From Amoebophrya sp. A120 (lineage: Eukaryota > Sar > Dinophyceae > Syndiniales > Amoebophryaceae), in assembly GCA_905178155.1 (NCBI GenBank), contig CAJINV010000001.1, positions 486,637 through 550,636 of the forward strand: a stretch of 64,000 bases of DNA. Reading direction: 5' to 3'. Both the position numbers and the translations under genes were made by a program. Shown here one piece after another: positions 57,679-64,000 of this stretch; the stretch's first letter is position 1, and each line of letters begins with the position of its first letter. Under the pieces are notes generated by a model that was not told where the DNA came from, searched no databases, and was given only the letters and a program-made list of their open reading frames with translations.

Positions 57679-59410
57679 TTACATCGACGGATCGACGACG
57701 ACGTTCCTGTTGTTATTTCGGGGGTTCGATATTTTGATTTTCTCCATTTGCATAGGGACTTGGGAATGACAAATCAAAACACTTTCATCGCTTCCTGCAT
57801 GACAAATAACCAAAAAAGCAAAGTACTCTTTCTTGATTCTCTCGATGTCCTTCTCGAGCTGGGTAAGCATTTTTTCTTGCTGCTCCTTCCGTCGCATCTT
57901 ACCCACGGTGTCGAGTTTGGTCAAGTGCGCGCCAAGCTGGTATTCACTGTTCACTTCCTCCCACTTGGCCTGTGTTTTTTTGTTTCGTTTCGTTTGTCAC
58001 GCATTTCAAATCGGTCATGGTATCGTCATGCTCATGCCTCTATTAGTTTTAGTTGTCAGTCTCAGTACTCAAAAATATAAGAAAAAATCATGTCCTCACC
58101 TTCAGCGCCTGAATCAGCGCCTCCTTTTCCACTGGGTCAAGCGGTCGCTTCTGGACCATCTTTTCCCGTTCCTCGTTCTGGAGGTCTCTTATGTATTGGT
58201 ACTCAGCCTCGATATCCTTCTTGATCTGCCCGATGTAAGCCGGGACCTGGTTGTCGTGTTTTCGAGTGCGATGTTGATGAACAATGCGCATCCATTTTCA
58301 CTGTGGTTGGGCATGAAAGAGGAAAAGCGAATGAATAACATGCAACAGTGAGTGAAGAGCCTGGTAAAAGCATAAGCAATTTTCAGCAACAGTAGAAATC
58401 CGAAAAAAAATCTCCGGTACCTTGCCGTAGTCGTCCTTGTTCAAAAAGTCTTCCTCGCTGTTTTTTTCCTTCTTCGGTGCCATCAGGATGTTCTCCACTG
58501 CATTTGCGACGATGAAATTCTTGCTTGTTACCTGATTTTTGTTATTGGAACCAAGGAATAAGTAAAACCAGATCATCTTCTACTTCACGCTGTCATGCTA
58601 GCAGTTCATACGCACGAACAGATGAGCAACTGAAGTCACATATCACAATGTCACGCATGCGAATGAGTAAAAATCACTCTGAAAAAATTGAGTATACCAG
58701 GTTCATAATTGGCTTCTCCTCCTTCCCTGGAAGTGCTGGCTTCATCTTCTCCTTCAGTGTCGTTGGCTTCAACTTCTCTGGGTGCTCCTTCTTTATCGTG
58801 CCTGATAAGATATTCAAATTCATTTTTCTTTTTCACGATCATGATCTTCCATACAAGAACGCCTTGACAGCGACTACAGGTTTGAGATTGAAAGTGGTCA
58901 ACACTCGCTCCTGCATCTAAAACCAACCAAGGCAGCACAACAAGAAGATGAAAATCAGAAACAATCAGTTTCAAGTACGCAAAGTGGCGACCGGCTTGGC
59001 ATACTGCTTTCCCTTCAGAAATTCCTTGGTGTCGGGAAGCTTGTCATTCGGTGCTGGCCCAAAGCTGCTCTTTGGCTTTCCGTACTTGTAGTTCATATCT
59101 GCAGCGACTGGCTCGCCCGCTGATAAAGTTTTTATTGAGCAGTTTGATGCTGTTTTATTCTAGTTTTTGTATCAGATTCATTTTTTCCTGAATAATATCA
59201 ACGAAAAACCACGGAGTGCTTTATGCATCTTCACAGAAACACCTCTTCAACGATTCAAATACCTAAATTGCTGACGCCAGGTCGTGATGTTTGTGCGAGA
59301 TTGAAGGTGCTGCCGGTTGGTGCGAGCGCTCCTGGGAACTTGGAGACGTACCTCGGCCCCCTCTCCGGCTTGGGTACCTCGTCCTTGACGAGGTTGTAGA
59401 TGGACTCCAT
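57679..59410 (-). CDS. ENKUR: Enkurin, flagellar axoneme protein, 273 aa
   Basis: Seven exons (59263-59410, 58979-59119, 58698-58801, 58421-58531, 58100-58246, 57827-57969, 57679-57706) total 822 bp = 274 codons with stop, every intron GT-AG. The start MESIYNLVKDEVPKPERGPR with YVSKF is the classic enkurin opening. Then PKSSFGPAPNDKLPDTKEFL, HPEKLKPTTLKEKMKPALPG, KNFIVANAVENILMAPKKEK, NKDDYGKVPAYIGQIKKDIE and the C-terminal helix ERIKKENVVVDPSM. Length is close to animal enkurins (about 256). In other eukaryotes enkurin is a microtubule inner protein of ciliary doublets; this gene indicates a life stage with flagella. It carries no introner, unlike most neighbours. Confidence 0.93.
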
Positions 59411-60552
59411 TTTTTTCTGAAGTTGTCCCCAACTCCAAAAATCCGATAAGGAAAGAAAAGAACTAGAGATTCAATTTATTGGGTTGAAAAGTTGATACGT
59501 TCCCAGTTTCTCCTGCTTATGTTTTGTCGAATCTATATTACGAAGATGAAACTACACGCCCATGGAACTTACTACAAGTACGACCCTTGCGTCACGTGCC
59601 GGCAGCGCTTAGAGGACACTCGTCAGCACGTGGTCCGAAGTACGAAAAAAAACGCTTTATTCCCCAAACGGACGCTCACTACTTCTGGTGTACGTCGGTA
59701 CGAAAACGTGTACATCCCCCTTTTAGGAAGAGCACTCTCATCAACTGCACGAACGATGTACTTAAATTGGAAAGCGGCCGCTCAAGAAAATTTCTTCTCT
59801 CCGTTGGACGATGCTGGTGTACGTTTTTCATCTTGCGGCGAGCTTCCTATATACTGACGATAGCTGCAGTTCGATATCGATACGACTCGGACTCAACTAC
59901 AACTGCCAAGGCGGAGAACAACGAAATAAACTTGCATCCAGGTAGTTTAGTATGGTCGCACTTGCGACCAGCAGCTGATCCACTGCCGATCGCAAAATGA
60001 ACTATGGTCTTTTTCTACTTCCGCTGCACAATTACGATGGGACTTCTGATTTTCTGATGCAGAGCCGCGTGGTCTGGCCACAAGGTAGTACTCGTCCTGT
60101 CGAACGATTTATATTCTGAAGTCGTACCAGAGTACTAGGTTTTGCCCTTTCTATAGTACCAAGTCCTGTCGCAACGAGCAGCGCCAGCGATTCAAAAAGC
60201 AGATAAAATGTAGGAAGTAAGAACGTAGAAATTCATTTTTGCATTCATATTCAACCGTTGATGTCAACAAAAAGAGGTTTCCAAAACAGGAGGCACGACA
60301 CCCGATTCGTCGTTACCGCCGACCACGCCGAAAAAGCGGGAAGCAAAACGCGTCGTCTTCCAACCTTTTTTTTTATGATTCAAGAAAATAATGGAGGGGT
60401 CGTCCGGGAGTGCTTTGAACTTAAATCTTAGCATGCGCACACACAACTCGATGTTGGAAATGCAAATGTGTACATGCATAACACCGCCCTAAAGCAGCCT
60501 TGAAAATACACTCCAAAAAAATTCATACCTGTTTCCGAAATAAACCCTTTTT
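59411..60552. other. Intergenic, nothing recognised
   Basis: Short plus-strand ORFs (for example 59492-59857) show no domain, no splice support and no bias. Confidence 0.5.
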
Positions 60553-60963
60553 CTAGCCGGTGGTTGGTGGTGTGTGGATGGGATAGATCAGCGGCACCAT
60601 CTGGTGCATGTACGTGAAGGCCCAGCTGATGTATTTGTTTAGTTTTTTGTACTTTGATTTTCAAAAGTTAACAGTGGTGTCACATGCGTAGATAGAAGGA
60701 GCAACATTTTCTGGTTTTTAAATGCTACCGCGAGTGCACAAAATCAAAACGCCAAATTATAACATAATTTGGTACAACATCCACATGCAGACGGTTGACA
60801 TCACCACAACCGAGCCCCCGATCATCCTTGCCTCTGATTTGGTGCAGTTTTGCGTTTCCCGTGCGACCAATTGTGACACAACGGCTCCGATTATGCCCAA
60901 GATCAGAAAGACCGTGGTCCCGGTGACCAGCCCGGGGGCCATGAAGCCGAGCGACTCTCCCAT
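60553..60963 (-). CDS. ATP6V0E: V-type H+-ATPase subunit e (Vma9-like), 86 aa
   Basis: Two exons, 60776-60963 and 60553-60625, total 261 bp; the intron is GTACCA...CAG and rejoins in frame (CMWMF-WAFTYMHQ). Two membrane helices: GLVTGTTVFLILGIIGAVVS and MIGGSVVVMSTVCMWMFWAF. The end WAFTYMHQMVPLIYPIH matches the conserved W..Y..Q.NPL..P tail of subunit e. This small subunit belongs to the membrane V0 sector of the proton pump of acidic organelles. Length is typical (70-90 residues). Start chosen at ATG 60963, the first with the right spacing; no introner. Confidence 0.85.
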
Positions 60964-62971
60964 CTCTTTTCTTTTTTGTGAAAAACTTGATGAATCTAAA
61001 ATCTGTTTATTTTCTACTCGCCGCGTTGGCCCAGTGGGTGAAAGAAGAAAAAAAGACGTGGAATTATTGTCAGCACAGAACGGCAGGACGGCACACAATG
61101 TTTAATATTTTCAGATTGTGCAGCCGGCATTTAGTGGCGAGCGCCAAGCGTCGTCTCTGCAAGTGCATAAGATGAACCTCGCACAGAAATAAGGTTCTTT
61201 ATATGCATATGGAATGCACAAGTCTACGCGCCGGTGTCCTCGACCGTCGCAGACCACACTATCTGAGGCAGAAAAGAAACAGAACTCGAACACCAAACGA
61301 AAACAAACAGAAACAGTGTCGTAGTTCCACACATCTTTGTCGTCGAATTGAGCTGGTGCAAATTCTACTTTTCTTTGTCTATTACATTTGCATCTTCTTG
61401 CGCCGCGCGTCTCGTTTAGCATATCCTTGTAGTTCTTGTTCCGTCGGCTCACTACCGAGGGGAATTTTTTAGGTACTGGTCCCACATTTTTTGCTGTCGA
61501 CAGCATTTTTGAGTGGACGACAATCACATCAATCGCTCTCGAAATTAAGTCGGCTACGATTGGATTGAAGAAAGTTCTACCAGGAGGATGGAAATCAAAC
61601 ACGACCTTCTATCACGCTACTTAAAGTTCTGAAACCACGAGTACTCGTCGCGATGAGAAGTTTCTAAGTACAAAGAGAGTTCAATGATAAAGCACTACGA
61701 CACAAGCGCAGCGGCGGCTACGTCTTGGTCTATCACTAAATCGATGAAAAAGTTCAAGTGTCATTAATTAAATTAGTAATTCTTGCGACTTGAAAACTAA
61801 GATCTTCACGCAAATTGTAAAATTGCAAAGGCTTCGTTTTATAGTTCCACCACCGTTATTTCATTACCACCTGGGCGACGAATCGCATCATTTTTAGCTC
61901 ACATCACACGTACATATGCTAGTATCACTGATATCGCTAAAAGTTGTACCTTCTTGCCCAGTCTACAACTTGGGGCTATAATCATTCATGTTCAAGGTAA
62001 GGTAAAAGTGCCGCGGCTGTGCGCGAAAGGATTGTAGCACGACGAAATGATAAAATTTTAGTTAGGAGGAGTTTAGATTTTTTACCAAACAGTTCTAACT
62101 CTACTGGTCACAGCGGAGCTAGTACTCGAAAAATTCAAATGAAATCATTATCACGACATAGTATATGCATTGCAAAAGTATCGTACTAGTATAAAATGCA
62201 TTACAAATTTTCCCAAGAAAAAAATTCAATTTGTCATGCTATTTCAGGTAGAAAGTTGGATTTGTCATGCATATCTGCAATTAGTACGAGTACGATACTT
62301 TTGCACAGGATATAGTAGCCTTCATAGCTATTTATCATAAGTAGAATGCCCCGCATAGAGTGCTGCCAGGAGCTCCGCATGGAAAGTATTCTGATGACAA
62401 AGTGCGTTAGTGACCATTCATTACTGAGAAAACAAATGAGGTTCTTGCGACGTACAGAAAGAGGACAGCTGTAGCATTAGTTGTTGCGCGGCACTGGTCC
62501 TAGAGACGTACATTAGAAAATCACACACCGATGATAGGTATGGCTTTGTTTCATGATGATCCATAAGGCCGATACTAGCTTCGAACGGTAGTTTATGGTC
62601 CATTTTGTTATTACCGTCAACTAGTGCTGCGTGGTGTTCCAGCCGTAAAACGACCTCGGAAGATGATGATCGGACATCCGTGGACATTGCCACTTCTGAT
62701 GTCGTGCCGCGGTGATTGCGTCTCACACAAACTCCGCAGCGTTTTACGTTTACCTCACAACTCTAGTACGTCTAAACCTTGATAGTATTGTTCCAAACCT
62801 TAGCTAGAACGCTCTGCGTAATAAGTATTCTTTTCTTCTGACCCTCGAATCCCCTTATCACAGTGATTCGCTGTTGAATCTGTATTAAAACTAGAGCAGC
62901 TGTAGAGTTCAGTTGCGTCAACGATGAATATTTCTAAATTCTTTACTTGTTTGCGTAATGTTTCTTTTAGT
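60964..62971. other. Gene-poor stretch with an orphan introner and a weak ORF
   Basis: A minus frame at about 61110-61610 (after a possible TAG acceptor: KVVFDFHPPGRTFFNPIVAD) could be an exon of an unknown gene but lacks a start, domain or partner exon. An introner at 62164-62312 has no recognised host. The rest holds short AT-rich ORFs. Confidence 0.4.
62164..62312. mobile_element. Introner, family III, no host gene recognised
   Basis: 149 bp; TIRs GCAAAAGTATCGTACTAGTA and TACGAGTACGATACTTTTGC, TAT/ATA ends, exact TSD tagta. Either an intron of an unseen gene or a non-genic insertion. Confidence 0.85.
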
Positions 62972-64000
62972 TTACCAACATGATCTTATTTCGCGATCCA
63001 CCCGGAGCAGCGGTCCGTAGACTATCAAGTGCAAAAATGTCTGGGTCTGGACGAAACTTGTGATGCAAGGAGTGGAATAGTGCGCACACTGTAATGCGCT
63101 GTCAAGCATGACAAGTTTTTCCGTGGTTCTGAGTTGCGTACTCTGCATGAGAAACTGCGTTTTTGCATGACAGGCAAGAGGAGCTCTTTGCGGTGACGCA
63201 ACACAGAGTTCAGAGTGATGCCAGACTAGCATGACAAATCTCGCAACTTCCCAGACCCAGACACTTTTGCAGTTGATATAGACTTACATCCGCCAACGCG
63301 GCCGACTTGGACTGGGTGCCCGATTGAAGGCCGGCGTGGGACTATCCCAGAAAAAAACTGTGTTACTGTAAGTCTTTTGGGAAAACAGCATCACAAGTTT
63401 GTCTGCCATGACAGGACAAACTTGTTATGCGCAGATAGAAAGGGAAAACACACAGGAGCGAGCCGATCATGCATGTCGAGCATGACAAGTGCAAACTGTT
63501 TGGCATTTTCTGCATCACAGATTTACACTTACACAGTTTTTTTCTTGCATAGGGACTGGGGGCGCGCCGCATGTGAGACGACAGGGACTTCGTCGTGCGG
63601 AACGTCATGGCATTGTATCAAATGCAAAAGTGTCTGGGTCTGGAAGAATGCATGTTTGTCATGCTTGTCTGGGATGACTCTTAAATCTGTCATGCACTTC
63701 ACCCAAGAGCCCAATTGTTCTGTCATGCAGAAACGCACTTTGTCATGCAGAATAGGCAACACCTAGAAGCTCAGAAAGTTGTCTTGCTGAGCCAGCACTT
63801 GTGGCCTGCTCCTGATACGCTACTCGGCATCACAAGTTTCCAGACCCAGCGCTTTTGTATTTGGTACATTGGACGCAGTAACCACATTACGCGAGGGCGA
63901 CGCAGGGCGCCCCGGCGAACCCGGTCGGCGCAGCAGGGGGCTATTTGGCCGCGAACCGTACTGCGGCCCCGTGGCAGCCGCAAACACCCCGCCTGGAGTC
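62972..64000 (-). CDS. Ser/Pro/Arg-rich protein, C-terminal part only
   Basis: The gene enters from beyond base 64000. Exons seen: 63867-64000 (GPQYGSRPNSPLLRRPGSPG), 63552-63615 (AMTFRTTKSLSSHMRRAPSP) and 63279-63342 (TPAFNRAPSPSRPRWR), joined in one frame by precise removal of two introners. The frame then meets TAA just before the introner at 63023. Using instead the strong GTAAGT overlapping this stop, with the ATAG at the end of the introner, reads on as YGPLLRVDREIRSCW to a stop at 62972. Repeated SP/RxPSP motifs suggest a phosphorylated disordered tail. No family recognised. Confidence 0.5.
63023..63278 (-). mobile_element. Introner, family I
   Basis: 256 bp; TIR TATCAAGTGCAAAAATGTCT, TAT/ATA ends, exact TSD tagac. 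May be spliced with a GTAAGT donor in the flank and an ATAG acceptor rather than by precise removal. Confidence 0.86.
63343..63551 (-). mobile_element. Introner, family VII
   Basis: 209 bp; TIRs CCAGAAAAAAACTGTGTTAC against a matching right end, TAT/ATA ends, exact TSD gggac. Confidence 0.84.
63616..63866 (-). mobile_element. Introner, family I
   Basis: 251 bp; TIRs TATCAAATGCAAAAGTGTCT and a diverged right end (GTA instead of ATA), exact TSD cattg. Confidence 0.83.

Noticed and set aside
61111..61602. 163-codon minus-strand ORF next to V-ATPase e
   Set aside because: Begins with GTG, contains no domain and only its first third looks coding; kept as a weak note in the intergenic entry.
897..63866. 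Many ORFs containing peptides like CKSVWVWK, MSGSGR or PDPDIFAF
   Set aside because: They are translations of family I introner TIRs in various frames; the recurring peptide comes from the repeated DNA, not from genes.
899..63866. Regularly recurring short repeats that could suggest a CRISPR array
   Set aside because: The repeats are inverted pairs bounding 140-500 bp elements inside exons with TSDs, in a eukaryotic genome; the spacing is irregular.
1..64000. tRNA, rRNA and dinoflagellate spliced-leader genes
   Set aside because: No T-arm/anticodon pattern, conserved rRNA block or spliced-leader-like sequence was recognised by eye.

Overview
This is a nuclear scaffold from an intron-rich eukaryote. 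Three things point to a flagellated alveolate, most likely a syndinian dinoflagellate of the Amoebophrya type: an enkurin gene (flagellar), canonical short introns with GTAT/GTAC-type donors, and above all many genes broken by 'introners', short transposon-like elements that are themselves introns. Mobile introners with non-canonical splice sites are known from Amoebophrya; the genus assignment is inference, not proof. Every supported host gene lies on the minus strand.

Layout from left to right: a Q/P-rich protein that runs off the left edge (<1-3022); a gene-poor stretch (3-6.7 kb); a two-TM protein (6675-8229); a secretory-looking low-complexity protein (9157-11212); three tandem paralogues of about 1,000 residues, each a signal-peptide protein with a C-terminal 2-oxoglutarate/Fe(II) oxygenase-like domain (B 11964-19284, A 19865-25510, C 26044-36696); a very large secreted protein of unknown function, split by a tetranucleotide-repeat frameshift (37158-43196); an SRP54 M-domain-like protein (43870-45983); a 2 kb GC-rich island (46.2-48.3 kb); a coiled-coil protein ending in an alpha-adaptin appendage (48614-55069) whose large intron holds five copies of one exon/donor unit and an assembly gap; a partial gene with a CWCC tail (55579-56190); enkurin (57679-59410); V-ATPase subunit e (60553-60963); and the 3' part of a Ser/Pro-rich gene running off the right edge.

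The outstanding feature is the introner swarm. I count 36 copies in seven sequence families. Their TIRs differ between families, but 34 of the 36 begin TAT on the plus strand and end ATA or GTA, and nearly all are flanked by 5-bp target-site duplications (28 exact). Removing the element plus one TSD copy restores the reading frame and the alignment among the three oxygenase paralogues, yet only 1 of the 28 exact-TSD copies allows a GT-AG intron at that position. Host genes without introners (enkurin, V-ATPase e) have ordinary GT-AG introns, so two intron classes coexist. Four introners are themselves composite: one holds a 5.4 kb LINE, one a 973-bp retroposed segment with a 16-bp TSD, one a 582-bp insert, and one appears to contain part of another introner.

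All calls come from reading the sequence and the supplied translations by eye; no database search was run.
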